From an uncultured Flavobacteriales bacterium (lineage in GTDB: Bacteria > Bacteroidota > Bacteroidia > Flavobacteriales > UBA1820): a stretch of DNA of 64,000 nucleotides. Below, one piece after another: positions 52,502 through 62,303 of the stretch. The stretch covers positions 1 through 64,000 of the forward strand of contig CALJDR010000022.1 in NCBI GenBank assembly GCA_938023515.1, read 5' to 3'. Position 1 is the first letter of the stretch; each line of letters begins with the position of its first letter. The notes beneath the pieces are model-generated. The model ran no database searches. It saw nothing but the letters and a program-made list of their open reading frames with translations, and was not told the DNA's origin. The position numbers and the translations under genes were made by a program.

Positions 52502-55500
52502 ATGGAAAACAAAAAGTTCAAAGAGTACAAAGGATTGGACCTGGTGGCCGTAGCCGGCGAGGAACTGGGATATTGGGACCGGAACGAGATATTCGAAAAA
52601 TCCGTTTCGCAGCGCGACGGTGCGCCCTCTTTCGTGTTTTTCGAAGGGCCGCCTTCGGCCAACGGGATGCCGGGCATCCACCATGTGATGGCCCGTACGA
52701 TCAAAGATATTTTCTGCCGCTACAAGACCCTCAGGGGTTATCAGGTGCACCGCAAGGCCGGATGGGATACCCACGGGCTGCCGGTGGAACTGGGGGTGGA
52801 AAAAGAACTCGGTATTACCAAAGAAGATATCGGCAAGAAGATCTCCGTAGAGGAGTACAACGACTATTGCCGCAAGGTAGTGATGCGCTATACAGACAAA
52901 TGGAACGAACTCACCCGCCGCATCGGTTACTGGGTGGATATGGAACATCCGTACATCACGTACAAATCGAAATACATGGAGACCGTATGGTGGCTCCTTT
53001 CGCAGATATATGACAAAGGCCTGCTGTACAAGGGCTATACGATCCAGCCGTATTCCCCCAAGGCGGGGACGGGGCTTTCCAGCCACGAGCTGAACCAGCC
53101 CGGCTGTTACCGCGACGTGTCCGATACGACCATCACTTCGCAGTTCAAGGCGGTGAAGGATACGCTGCCTGAGGCTTTCCGCAAAGAGGGGGATGTCTAT
53201 TTCCTGGCGTGGACTACCACCCCATGGACGCTCCCGTCCAACACGGCGCTGGCCGTGGGAGACAAGATAGACTACGTCATTGTCCGCACGTTCAACCAGT
53301 ACACCTTTGCCCCGCAGCACGTGATCCTGGCTAAGGAACTCGTCCCGGTGGTTTTCGCCGGAAAATTCTTCGAAGCGGCGGACGATGCTGATTTTGAAAA
53401 CTATAAGCCCGAAGATAAAAAGATCCCTTACCGGATAGAAGGGGAACTGAAAGGAAAAGACCTCGTAGGGTCCCGGTACGAGCAACTGATGCCGCTGGTA
53501 CAGCCATACGAGCACGCAGAACAGGCTTTCCGGGTGATATCCGGGGATTATGTGACCATTTCGGACGGTACGGGTATCGTGCATATCGCCCCGACTTTCG
53601 GTGCGGACGACGCCCGGGTAGCCAAAGAGGCTGGTATCCCGCCGATGCTGGTGCTGGACAAGGCGGGTAATCCCGTTCCGCTGGTCGATCTCCAGGGCCG
53701 CTTTATCGAAGGTTTGGGAAAATACGCCGGTATGTATGTGAAAAACGCGTACTACGAGGACGGTCAGGAACCCGAGAAAAGCCTCGACGTGCAGATCACG
53801 ATCCAGCTCAAGGAGGAGAACAAAGCCTTCTCTGCGGCTAAACATACCCACTCATACCCGCATTGCTGGCGTACGGACAAACCGGTGCTGTACTACCCGC
53901 TCGATTCGTGGTTCATCAAGATCCCCGAAGTGCGTGAACGGATGAGCGAACTGAACGAAACGATCAAATGGAAACCGGCTTCCACCGGCACGGGCCGTTT
54001 CGGCAACTGGCTGGCTTCGGCCAACGACTGGAACCTCTCTCGTTCGCGTTACTGGGGCATACCGCTGCCCATCTGGCGCACGGAAGATAAGCGGGAGGAA
54101 AAGATTATCGGCTCCGCGGCACAACTGAAAGAAGAGATCGCCAAATCGATCAAAGCGGGCCTGATGACCGAAGACCCGTTCCCGGACTTTGTGCCCGGTG
54201 ATATGAGTGAGACGAACTATGAGAACATCGATTTCCACAAGCACCTGGTGGATAAGATCGTCCTGGTGTCCGACAGCGGGAAACCGATGCGGCGCGAGGC
54301 CGACCTGATCGACGTGTGGTTCGATTCGGGCTCGATGCCCTTTGCCCAGTGGCACTATCCGTTCGAGAACGCCGAACTGATCGATTCCGGAGAGAGTTTC
54401 CCGGCCGATTTCATCGCCGAAGGCGTCGACCAGACCCGCGGGTGGTTCTATACCCTGCATGCCATCGCCACGATGGTCAAAGATTCGGTGGCTTACAAAA
54501 ATGTGATGTCCAACGGGTTGGTACTCGACAAGAACGGACAGAAGATGTCCAAACGCCTGGGCAATGCCGTCGATCCGTTCGAGACGATCGACAAATACGG
54601 TTCCGATGCCGTGCGGTGGTACATGATCTCCAACGCACAGCCGTGGGACAACCTGAAGTTCGATCTGGAGGGTATCGAAGAAGTGCGCCGCAAGTTCTTC
54701 GGAACGCTGTACAATACGTATTCGTTCTTCGCGCTATACGCCAATCTGGACGGTTTCGCGTATGCCGAAGCGGATATCGACTATAAAGACCGCCCGGAAA
54801 TAGACCGGTGGATCCTTTCCGAACTCAATACGCTGGTGAAAGAGGTAGAGGCGGCTTTAGATGATTACGAACCGACCAAAGCGGCCCGTCTGATCCAGTA
54901 TTTCGTGGGCGAGAACCTGTCCAACTGGTTCGTACGCCTTTCGCGTCGCCGCTACTGGAAGTCGGGCGACGACCGGGACAAACTGTCGGCCTACCAGACA
55001 CTTTATACCTGCCTGGAAACGGTGTCGGTGCTCATGAGCCCGATCGCGCCGTTCTTTGCCGACCGCCTGTTCCGCGACCTGAACGCCGTAACCGGCCGGG
55101 ATAAGAGTCTGTCGGTGCATTTGGCCGATTTCCCGGCGTACGATGCTTCACGGGTGGACAAGGAACTGGAACGCCGGATGGAACTGGCCCAGAAGATTTG
55201 TTCGATGGGACTTTCGCTGCGCAAACGGTGCAAGATACGGGTGCGTCAGCCGCTGGCCAAGATTATGATCCCCTGCCTGTCCGACGATTTCAGCCGGCAG
55301 ATACGGGCCGTGGAGGGACTTATCCTTTCCGAGCTGAACATCAAGCAGATCGATTTGCTGTCCGATTCTTCAATGTTCGTCAAACAGATAAAGCCGGACT
55401 TTAAGAAGATGGGGCCGAAATACGGCAAGGATATGAAGGCAGTGGCCGCCCGTATCCAGGCGATGACCCAAGAGGAGATCGCGACGCTCGAATCGGCCGG

Positions 55501-55900
55501 AATCCTGAAAGTGGACGTGGACGGACGGCAGTTCGAGGTAGCGACTGACCAGGTGGAAATAACCACGCAGGACGTGGAAGGCAGCGTGGTGGCTTCCGAG
55601 GACGGTATCACGGTGGCGTTGGATATCACGATCGACGAAAAGCTCCGCAATGAGGGCATCGCCCGGGAAGTGGTGAACCGTATCCAGAATATGCGCAAGG
55701 AACAGGGCCTGAACGTAGGCGACCGCATCGGTATATTAATTAACGCTGCGAACAGCGTAAAATTAGCGATTGAGCAGAATATTGATTATATTTGCTTGGA
55801 AACGCTGTCGGACAGCCTGGCCTTTACCGATTCTGCGGAAGGCGAAACGGTGGAGTTCGACGATGTAAAACTGAGTATTAACATTCTAAAGCACGTGTAG
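52502..55900 (+). CDS. ileS: Isoleucyl-tRNA synthetase
   Basis: Charges tRNA-Ile with isoleucine and edits valine. 1132 residues, longer than the E. coli type. The HIGH-like motif is PGIHH (57-61) after PPSANG; KMSKR is at 681-685; WTTTPWTLPSNTA marks the editing domain. KMSKR and the long C-terminal region (DUF5915-like, from about 960) without zinc-binding cysteines are marks of the eukaryote-like IleRS class, which is typically less sensitive to mupirocin. Co-transcribed with the TraR/DksA-like gene three bases downstream. Confidence 0.98.
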   Translation: MENKKFKEYKGLDLVAVAGEELGYWDRNEIFEKSVSQRDGAPSFVFFEGPPSANGMPGIHHVMARTIKDIFCRYKTLRGYQVHRKAGWDTHGLPVELGVEKELGITKEDIGKKISVEEYNDYCRKVVMRYTDKWNELTRRIGYWVDMEHPYITYKSKYMETVWWLLSQIYDKGLLYKGYTIQPYSPKAGTGLSSHELNQPGCYRDVSDTTITSQFKAVKDTLPEAFRKEGDVYFLAWTTTPWTLPSNTALAVGDKIDYVIVRTFNQYTFAPQHVILAKELVPVVFAGKFFEAADDADFENYKPEDKKIPYRIEGELKGKDLVGSRYEQLMPLVQPYEHAEQAFRVISGDYVTISDGTGIVHIAPTFGADDARVAKEAGIPPMLVLDKAGNPVPLVDLQGRFIEGLGKYAGMYVKNAYYEDGQEPEKSLDVQITIQLKEENKAFSAAKHTHSYPHCWRTDKPVLYYPLDSWFIKIPEVRERMSELNETIKWKPASTGTGRFGNWLASANDWNLSRSRYWGIPLPIWRTEDKREEKIIGSAAQLKEEIAKSIKAGLMTEDPFPDFVPGDMSETNYENIDFHKHLVDKIVLVSDSGKPMRREADLIDVWFDSGSMPFAQWHYPFENAELIDSGESFPADFIAEGVDQTRGWFYTLHAIATMVKDSVAYKNVMSNGLVLDKNGQKMSKRLGNAVDPFETIDKYGSDAVRWYMISNAQPWDNLKFDLEGIEEVRRKFFGTLYNTYSFFALYANLDGFAYAEADIDYKDRPEIDRWILSELNTLVKEVEAALDDYEPTKAARLIQYFVGENLSNWFVRLSRRRYWKSGDDRDKLSAYQTLYTCLETVSVLMSPIAPFFADRLFRDLNAVTGRDKSLSVHLADFPAYDASRVDKELERRMELAQKICSMGLSLRKRCKIRVRQPLAKIMIPCLSDDFSRQIRAVEGLILSELNIKQIDLLSDSSMFVKQIKPDFKKMGPKYGKDMKAVAARIQAMTQEEIATLESAGILKVDVDGRQFEVATDQVEITTQDVEGSVVASEDGITVALDITIDEKLRNEGIAREVVNRIQNMRKEQGLNVGDRIGILINAANSVKLAIEQNIDYICLETLSDSLAFTDSAEGETVEFDDVKLSINILKHV

Positions 55901-55903
55901 GCT

Positions 55904-56290
55904 ATGGAGACAAGTGAGAAAAAGGATCGTTATTCGGATGCCGAACTGGAAGAGTTCAAGGCTCTGATACTCGAGAAGATAGCTAAGGCCGAAAGAGACT
56001 TGGAGATCATACGGGGCACTTATCTGAACCATGCCGGCAACGGTACGGAGGATACTTCGCCCACATTCAAGCCTTTCGAAGAAGGGTCGGAAACGATGTC
56101 CAAAGAAGCAAATGCACAACTTGCTGCCCGCCAGGAAAAATTTATCCGCGATTTGCGGAACGCCTTGGTGCGGATCGAGAACAAGACATATGGAATATGC
56201 CGGGTGACCGGCAAACTCATATCCAGGGAGCGGCTGTTGGCCGTGCCCCATGCTACCCTGTCGATCGAGGCAAAAAAACAACGTTTGTAA
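55904..56290 (+). CDS. TraR/DksA-family protein with incomplete zinc finger
   Basis: 128 residues. An N-terminal helical hairpin (about 10-35 and 65-95) and the C-terminal YGICRVTGKLISRERLLAVPHATLSIEAK identify the DksA/TraR family, which acts in the RNA polymerase secondary channel. Only one of the usual zinc-finger cysteines remains, as seems common in Bacteroidetes versions, so zinc binding is unlikely. It follows ileS by three bases, so the two are co-transcribed, and a terminator comes next. Confidence 0.9.
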   Translation: METSEKKDRYSDAELEEFKALILEKIAKAERDLEIIRGTYLNHAGNGTEDTSPTFKPFEEGSETMSKEANAQLAARQEKFIRDLRNALVRIENKTYGICRVTGKLISRERLLAVPHATLSIEAKKQRL

Positions 56291-56318
56291 GATTTCAGGC
56301 GTGGATAACAACTCGAAG

Positions 56319-56350
56319 AAAAGCTTCTGTCATTGGGCAGAAGCTTTTTT
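56319..56350 (+). terminator. Terminator after the ileS operon
   Basis: Stem AAAAGCTTCTG/CAGAAGCTTTT (56319-56329 with 56338-56348), followed by T's, 28 bases after the stop. Confidence 0.85.
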
Positions 56351-56380
56351 GTGAAAATTTCCTGTACGGAAGCCCTTTCG

Positions 56381-56412
56381 TTTGCGGGGGATGCAAATTG
56401 TTTCTATTTTTG
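56381..56412 (+). promoter_or_regulatory. Consensus promoter of the M64 peptidase gene
   Basis: TTTG, 20 bases, TATTTTTG, exact consensus and spacing, 22 bases before the ATG. Confidence 0.8.
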
Positions 56413-56434
56413 TGATTCAGCAACAAGATAAGTT

Positions 56435-57892
56435 ATGAAAAAAAGATTAGGTGTTTTATTGGCAATGCTCCCGTTGCTTGTGTTCTTTTCGTGTTCCAAA
56501 GGCGGAGGAAAAGACCAGCATTTCGGCATTACGTCTTCTACTACGATTTCCCTTACGGCGGATGATACGTACGCGGAGATAGATATAAAGTCTAATGTCG
56601 ACTGGGCAATCACGGGCGGAGTGGCTTGGTGTATGCCGGATGTGATCCGGGGCAACGGCGACCGCAAAGTAAAATTGAAGATACAGCCTAAAACGACTTC
56701 CGGATCCCGTGAGGTTACATTGACTGTGGGTTCTTTCCTGGGTACCGTGGATATTTATGTGGAACAGTCCGGCCCGGAGATGGGATATGCCGAAGGTGCT
56801 TACAAAGCGGCCGAAACAAACCGGCAGACCGATCCGGTGAATATCGTTATCATGGGAGATGGATTTACTGCGGCAGATATGGCGCGGGGAGGCGCTTACG
56901 ACCAGGCGATGGACCGTGCCCGCGAGGCGTTTTTCGATATAGAACCGTTCAAATCATACCGCAATTATTTCAACGTGTATTATGTATATGCGGAAAGTGC
57001 CGAGCGGGGGGCTACCTACGGTTGGGGATATGACGGTTCGACCAAGGCTACTTTTTCTTTTACAGAGCGGAATACGGCATTCAAAGCTACGTTCTCGACG
57101 TCGGCCAATTCTACGGCTACTTCCTGCAATTACCAGAAAGTGTTCAATTATGCCCGTAAAATACCGGCCATTAAAGAAGGTGCCGATATCGTGCTGAAGC
57201 CCGACGGCAATATCCAGAGCGGTGCTATTGCGGATGTCAATAATGTGATAAACAAAACGCTGGTCATTTTGGTGATCAACGATACCCGTTATGCAGGTAC
57301 GTGTGTGATGTATCCTACGGGGGCGGCTATCGGCATGTGTCCGATGTCTACCGCTGCGGGCAATATGAGTTTTGAGGCAACCTTGCGCCATGAAGCGGGC
57401 GGACATGGATTCGGGAAATTTACCGACGAGTATATTTATTCTGAAACAGCTATCCCCCAAACGTCTACTGACGGAGGATATAGTCTCAATACTTTGCAGC
57501 AGTGGCAGGGGCTGGGATATTATATGAATATGTCGGCCGTCAAAACGAAAACCGGCGCACCTGCGGTATGGCAGCCTTTCCTGGACAATGCAGCTATTTA
57601 TCCGGAGGTCGGCTTCTTTGAAGGAGGTTGTACCTATGCACTGGGTATATGGCGTGCGGAAAGCAACAGCATCATGAACGATAACGTTCCTTATTTCAAC
57701 GGACCGCAGCGGTATTTTATCTATAACCGGATAAAAACGATAGCTGGGGAAGCGCCCACTTGGGCCGATTTCCGTACGCGCGATGTACAGGCTACACCTT
57801 CCCAGCTGAACGCTTTCGCAGCGATGGCCAAGGCAAGCGAATCCCAATTCATCCCATTGGGCCGGCCTATTATGATGGATATGCCGTTATAA
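56435..57892 (+). CDS. BACON-domain M64-family (IgA peptidase-like) metallopeptidase lipoprotein
   Basis: 485 residues. A lipobox (FFSC, Cys20) is followed by a BACON domain (about 30-112, IDIKSNVDWAITGGVAWCMP, ending VDIYVEQSG) and an M64 peptidase domain with IVIMGDGFTAADM, FFDIEPFKSYRNYFNVYYVYAES and the zinc site HEAGGHGFG (H319, E320, H324). M64 founders cleave IgA; most gut Bacteroidetes members have unknown substrates. The protein is probably surface-exposed. Own promoter; a strong hairpin separates it from sppA. Confidence 0.92.
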   Translation: MKKRLGVLLAMLPLLVFFSCSKGGGKDQHFGITSSTTISLTADDTYAEIDIKSNVDWAITGGVAWCMPDVIRGNGDRKVKLKIQPKTTSGSREVTLTVGSFLGTVDIYVEQSGPEMGYAEGAYKAAETNRQTDPVNIVIMGDGFTAADMARGGAYDQAMDRAREAFFDIEPFKSYRNYFNVYYVYAESAERGATYGWGYDGSTKATFSFTERNTAFKATFSTSANSTATSCNYQKVFNYARKIPAIKEGADIVLKPDGNIQSGAIADVNNVINKTLVILVINDTRYAGTCVMYPTGAAIGMCPMSTAAGNMSFEATLRHEAGGHGFGKFTDEYIYSETAIPQTSTDGGYSLNTLQQWQGLGYYMNMSAVKTKTGAPAVWQPFLDNAAIYPEVGFFEGGCTYALGIWRAESNSIMNDNVPYFNGPQRYFIYNRIKTIAGEAPTWADFRTRDVQATPSQLNAFAAMAKASESQFIPLGRPIMMDMPL

Positions 57893-57914
57893 CACTTTTG
57901 TTCCTAACGACGCA

Positions 57915-57956
57915 GGAGACTCTTTTGCAGCGGATATTCCCCGCAAAAGAGTCTTC
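57915..57956 (+). terminator. Strong hairpin between M64 peptidase gene and sppA
   Basis: A 14-pair stem with one G-T pair (57915-57928 with 57943-57956). There is no T-run after it, so it may be a weak terminator, an mRNA-stabilising stem or a regulator of sppA. Confidence 0.45.
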
Positions 57957-57991
57957 CTCGTATTCATAAATAACACTAAAAACGATAAGAT

Positions 57992-59758
57992 ATGGGACAA
58001 TTCTTTAAAATGTTCTTCGCAGCCCTGCTGGCCGGGGTGGTGTTGATGATCCTGCCTTTCCTGATGTTTATCGGGTTCGTTTCGGTGCTGTCCAGTTTCG
58101 GAGAGCAGCCTGAAGTGACGGTCAAACCCTCCAGTACGCTGGTAATCGATCTGAGCGTGCCTATCATGGACAAAGCAGTGGAAGATCCGATGGCCATTTT
58201 CACTTCGTTCTCTTCGATGACGGGGAATGTGTCGATGCCTATCAGCCTGCGGGAGCTTACCGAGGCTATCGCCTATGCAGCCGAAGATGAAAATATCGAG
58301 GGCATATCGCTCACCGGCGAGGGGTTCGGCGGGGGTATGGCGCAACTGGTGGCCGTACGCAAGGCGTTGGATGAATTCAAGGAGTCGGGTAAGTACGTGA
58401 CGGCCTATGCCAACCTGTATAGTCAGGGCGATTATATCGCCAAGAGTGTGGCCGACAATATATTCCTCAATCCCAACGGCACGGTCGACCTGAAAGGGCT
58501 TTCGATGACCAATATGTTCTTCAAAGGTTTTGAGGAAAAATACGGCATCGGGGTGCAGGTGTTCCGCACCGGAAAATTCAAAAGCGCGGTTGAACCGTTC
58601 CTGTTGGATAAAATGAGTCCGGAAAACCGCCGGCAGAGCCTTGAGCTTATTACTACAATATGGGATACGCTGTCCTCGGCCGTGGCTGTCGCCCGGGAAT
58701 ATACCCGCGCGCAGGTGGACAACATCGCTTCCGGCCGGCTTGGGTTTACGGCCACCGGAGCGTTGGATTGCGGACTGGTGGACAGCCTGATGTATGCCGG
58801 GCAGTACGATGATTTCCTGGATAGCCTCGGCGGGAAAAACCGGATCAAATATGCTGAGTACGCCCGATACCTCTCTATGAAGTCCAAGGCTAAAGCCGAA
58901 GACCGGATCGCTGTGATCTATGCGCAGGGGGATATCGTATACGGCAAAGGCAAAGCGACCGAGATCAGCGAGGACGCTATGCGCAAAGCCCTGAAGAAAG
59001 CCAAGGACGACGACCGGGTGAAAGCGGTCGTGCTGAGGGTGAACTCGCCCGGCGGGGTGTCCATTACGGCGGATAATATCTGGAAGATGGTCGAAGACCT
59101 CAAAGCGGAAAAACCCGTCGTCGTTTCGATGGGCAACTATGCCGCTTCGGGTGGCTATTACATATCCTGCGGGGCTAATTATATCTTTGCCGAACCGACG
59201 ACCATCACCGGATCCATCGGAGTGTTTGCCTATATCCCCAATGTGGAAAAATTAGCCAATAAGAACGGTATCACGACCGATGAGGTGTCCATCTATCCCA
59301 ATTCGGCCGACCCGACCTTCCTTACCCCGGTAAGCGACGGTTTGGGCAAGATCATCCAGAAAAGCATCGAGGGGACTTATGCCCAGTTCGTAGGCCGGGT
59401 GGCCGAAGGCCGCCATATGGCAACTGCATCGGTGGATTCCATTGCGCAGGGCCGCGTATGGAGCGGTATTTCCGCCCTGAAGCTCGGACTGGTGGACGAG
59501 ATCGGGGGGATCGGCAGTGCGGTCGAGAAGGCTGCCGAGTTAGCAGGAACGGAAGATTATTCGGTGACGGAATACAGTCGTACCCCTTCGTCCTTCGAAC
59601 AGTTCATGACTATATTGAACAGCTCCTCCGATATGAAGGTGCGCTCCCTGATCGGGGACGATATGTTCGAGATGTACAGTGCGGCCCGCCGGGCGTCCGA
59701 ATCGGACAAACCGGTCGTAATGTCGCGTTTGCCATACGGGATGCGGATAAATATGTAG
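57992..59758 (+). CDS. sppA: Signal peptide peptidase SppA (67K type)
   Basis: 588 residues, the long tandem-domain form. An N-terminal membrane helix (about 5-38) anchors it; the two ClpP-like halves are about 60-300 and 310-540. The catalytic dyad is K197 (GKFKSAVEPF) and S386 (NYAASGGYYIS), supplied by different halves as in E. coli SppA. It degrades leftover signal peptides in the inner membrane. Single gene followed by a terminator. Confidence 0.97.
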   Translation: MGQFFKMFFAALLAGVVLMILPFLMFIGFVSVLSSFGEQPEVTVKPSSTLVIDLSVPIMDKAVEDPMAIFTSFSSMTGNVSMPISLRELTEAIAYAAEDENIEGISLTGEGFGGGMAQLVAVRKALDEFKESGKYVTAYANLYSQGDYIAKSVADNIFLNPNGTVDLKGLSMTNMFFKGFEEKYGIGVQVFRTGKFKSAVEPFLLDKMSPENRRQSLELITTIWDTLSSAVAVAREYTRAQVDNIASGRLGFTATGALDCGLVDSLMYAGQYDDFLDSLGGKNRIKYAEYARYLSMKSKAKAEDRIAVIYAQGDIVYGKGKATEISEDAMRKALKKAKDDDRVKAVVLRVNSPGGVSITADNIWKMVEDLKAEKPVVVSMGNYAASGGYYISCGANYIFAEPTTITGSIGVFAYIPNVEKLANKNGITTDEVSIYPNSADPTFLTPVSDGLGKIIQKSIEGTYAQFVGRVAEGRHMATASVDSIAQGRVWSGISALKLGLVDEIGGIGSAVEKAAELAGTEDYSVTEYSRTPSSFEQFMTILNSSSDMKVRSLIGDDMFEMYSAARRASESDKPVVMSRLPYGMRINM

Positions 59759-59775
59759 TTGTTTAAATGTTTGAT

Positions 59776-59812
59776 ATAAAGGGTGTTATTCGAAAGAGTA
59801 CCGCCCTTTTTT
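59776..59812 (+). terminator. Terminator after sppA
   Basis: Stem AAAGGGTG/CGCCCTTT (59778-59785 with 59802-59809, one G-T pair) followed by T's. Confidence 0.75.
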
Positions 59813-59855
59813 CGTTATTTTACATAAAAAACAGTTATATGCCGGTAAAATGACG

Positions 59856-60029
59856 TACCTTTGCACCGCATTTAAGCAATCGTTCCTTTACCTGTAATAT
59901 TTGCATATTATCAGCCGGCGGCGATCAATGGCCGCGAAGTAAAAGACAATGTGATGAAAACCCGTTTTGTGCGGGCGAATGCTCGGATCCGTTTTCCGAA
60001 GAAAAACGGCAAAATAATAAGCAAATATT
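59856..60029 (+). promoter_or_regulatory. Promoter box and long leader of the DEAD-box helicase gene
   Basis: TACCTTTG (59856-59863) matches TAnnTTTG; the -33 element is weak. The leader would be about 160 bases and holds several short stems: GCGGC/GGCCGC near 59924-59938, CCCG/CGGG near 59961-59973 and CCGTTTT/AAAACGG near 59990-60010. Long structured leaders are common ahead of cold-induced RNA helicases; that this one is cold-responsive is inference. Confidence 0.45.
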
Positions 60030-61280
60030 ATGTTATTTGAAGATTTGAAACTTTCTGCGCCCGTACTCAGGGCGCTGACGGATGCGGGCTACCAGACCCC
60101 CACTCCTATTCAGGAACAAGCCATTCCTTTGGTATTAGACGGACGCGACCTGCTGGGCAGCGCCCAGACAGGCACCGGCAAAACTGCCGCGTTCGCCCTG
60201 CCTATCGTCGAACTTTTAAGTGAAGAGCGTCCTTCCGGCAAACGTCCGATACGGGCGTTGGTGCTTACTCCTACCCGCGAACTCGCCGGGCAGATATCCG
60301 ACAATTTCCGGATGTATGCCAAATATACCGGCCTGCGCGAGACTGTGGTGTACGGCGGGGTGTCACAGTTCAACCAGACCCGCGAATTGGGCCGGGGGGT
60401 AGACATACTCATCGCCACTCCGGGGCGCCTGCTGGACTTGATGAACCAGGGTTTTGTAAACCTGCGCAATGTTGAATTCCTGGTGCTGGACGAGGCCGAC
60501 CGTATGCTCGACATGGGCTTTATCCACGACATCCGCAAGATCATGGCCCAGGTGCCCGAAGACCGGCAGACGCTGTTCTTCTCGGCCACCATGCCGCCCA
60601 ATATCTGCGCGCTGGCTTCGGATATCCTTTCCGATCCCGAGCGGGTAGAGGTCAGCCCCGAATCCTCGACGGTGGATACAGTCGAGCAAAAAGTGTATTT
60701 CGTCGAAAAAGGCAATAAGAAGTCTCTGCTGCTTTCCCTGCTGGAAGACCCGGATATGGACTCCGTACTGGTCTTTTCGCGGACTAAGCATGGGGCGGAC
60801 CGCCTGGCCCAGATACTTTCCCGCTCCGGGATAAAGTGCGATTCCATCCACGGAGACAAGAGCCAGAACGCCCGTCAACGTGCCTTGGATAATTTCAAGA
60901 GCCACCACAACCGGGTGCTGATCGCGACCGATATTGCCGCCCGGGGTATCGATGTGGACAACCTGTCGTATGTCGTGAATTACGACTTGCCGGCCGATTC
61001 CGAATCCTATGTACACCGTATAGGCCGTACAGGCCGCGCGGGGCGTGAAGGGATTTCGGTATCGTTCTGCGACGAAAGCGAGCTCGGATACCTGAAAGAT
61101 ATCAAGAAGCTGATCGGCCGTTCTATCGAAGTGGTGGACGACCAGCCTTTCCACTGCCCGGAGTACGCTTTTGCGGCCGAACGCGCCTCGCAGGCGCAGC
61201 AGCCCAAAGTAGCCTCCAAAGGAGGTAATAAGGCCAAACGTTTTTTCCGCCGGGGCTTCTCGGGCCGTAAGGCAGTATAA
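60030..61280 (+). CDS. DEAD-box ATP-dependent RNA helicase
   Basis: 416 residues of the RhlE/CshA type. The motifs appear in order: Q motif ([25 protein letters not shown]), [30 protein letters not shown] in [16 protein letters not shown], the second RecA domain with [17 protein letters not shown] and HRIGRTGR. The C-terminal tail is short and basic ([16 protein letters not shown]), suited to RNA binding. It unwinds RNA in ribosome assembly or mRNA turnover. Confidence 0.96.
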   Translation: MLFEDLKLSAPVLRALTDAGYQTPTPIQEQAIPLVLDGRDLLGSAQTGTGKTAAFALPIVELLSEERPSGKRPIRALVLTPTRELAGQISDNFRMYAKYTGLRETVVYGGVSQFNQTRELGRGVDILIATPGRLLDLMNQGFVNLRNVEFLVLDEADRMLDMGFIHDIRKIMAQVPEDRQTLFFSATMPPNICALASDILSDPERVEVSPESSTVDTVEQKVYFVEKGNKKSLLLSLLEDPDMDSVLVFSRTKHGADRLAQILSRSGIKCDSIHGDKSQNARQRALDNFKSHHNRVLIATDIAARGIDVDNLSYVVNYDLPADSESYVHRIGRTGRAGREGISVSFCDESELGYLKDIKKLIGRSIEVVDDQPFHCPEYAFAAERASQAQQPKVASKGGNKAKRFFRRGFSGRKAV

Positions 61281-61345
61281 GGAAAAACAGGAGGAAATCT
61301 CTATCCCTTGTCGGTAAAAGAACCGGGCCCTTTTCGGGAAATCGG

Positions 61346-61353
61346 TATCTTTG
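61346..61353 (+). promoter_or_regulatory. -7 box of the radical SAM gene
   Basis: TATCTTTG, 17 bases before the ATG at 61371. It lies inside the longer open frame that starts at 61308, so it supports the downstream start. Confidence 0.5.
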
Positions 61354-61370
61354 CGGACAAGGGATTTTTT

Positions 61371-62240
61371 ATGCAGTATATCGAAGCAAAATCCATATTG
61401 TCCAAACTCCGGCAGGCCGACGGCCTGTTCGGCATTACCTACAATATGAACCTCTACCGGGGATGCCAACACGGGTGTATCTACTGCGATACCCGCAGCG
61501 ATTGCTACGGGATAGGGGACATCTCGAAAATATCGGTCAAGCGCAATGCGCTGGAACTCCTCGAGCGGGAACTCCGCGCCAAGCGGGGCCGGAAAGGCAC
61601 GATCGGCACCGGCTCGATGAACGACCCTTATATGCCTGCCGAAGAAAAAACCGGGATCGTGCGCGAGGCCTTGGCCCGGATAGCCACGTCGCGTTTTCCG
61701 GTGCATGTCATCACGAAAGGGACGCTCATTACGCGGGATGCGGATATTCTGCAGGATATATCAGCGGTATATGCGGCGGTCAGTTTTACGGTGACATGCG
61801 CGGACGATGCGCAGGCCCGGATACTCGAACCGGGGGCTCCGCCTTCGTCCGCCCGGTTCAAGGCGATGGAAACACTGGCCTCCCGGGGTATTTATACAGG
61901 GATAACGCTCATGCCACTGCTCCCTTTTCTGACCGATACGGTGGAAAATGTGCGGGAAATACTCCGCCGGGCCAAAGACAGCGGCGCGTACTATGTACTG
62001 CCGATGTTCGGGACGACCCTGCGCGCCGGTTCGCGGGATTATTTCTACCGGGCGCTGGAAAAACAGTTTCCGGGAATGAAAGAGCGGTATGTATCGACAT
62101 TCGGCAGCCGCTACGAGTGCCGGAGCGATAATTATAAAGTGCTGTCCGAAATGTTTTACGGGGAGTGCCGGCAGTTGGGGCTCCAGACCCGCATGGAGTT
62201 TTACCCGGGAGCACCGCAAGCTCAGATGTCACTGTTCTGA
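61371..62240 (+). CDS. SPL-family radical SAM protein
   Basis: 289 residues from the ATG at 61371. The radical SAM cluster motif is C32-x3-C36-x2-C39 (RGCQHGCIYCDTRS), followed by GTGSMNDPYMPAEE and HVITKGTLITRD, which fit the spore-photoproduct-lyase-like family of non-sporeformers. Members of this family are often annotated as DNA-repair proteins, but their reaction in non-spore-forming bacteria is not known. The C-terminal region (YRALEKQFPG, YGEC) is typical. Single gene with terminator. Confidence 0.92.
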   Translation: MQYIEAKSILSKLRQADGLFGITYNMNLYRGCQHGCIYCDTRSDCYGIGDISKISVKRNALELLERELRAKRGRKGTIGTGSMNDPYMPAEEKTGIVREALARIATSRFPVHVITKGTLITRDADILQDISAVYAAVSFTVTCADDAQARILEPGAPPSSARFKAMETLASRGIYTGITLMPLLPFLTDTVENVREILRRAKDSGAYYVLPMFGTTLRAGSRDYFYRALEKQFPGMKERYVSTFGSRYECRSDNYKVLSEMFYGECRQLGLQTRMEFYPGAPQAQMSLF

Positions 62241-62254
62241 AACGGTACGACTAT

Positions 62255-62287
62255 AAAAAAGCCCGCTCTGTAAAGAGCGGGCTTTTT
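62255..62287. terminator. Bidirectional terminator
   Basis: Stem AAAAGCCCGCTCT/AGAGCGGGCTTTT with loop GTAA, between the plus-strand radical SAM gene and the minus-strand TlpA-like gene. Confidence 0.9.
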
Positions 62288-62303
62288 GCGGATTTATATC
62301 GGG

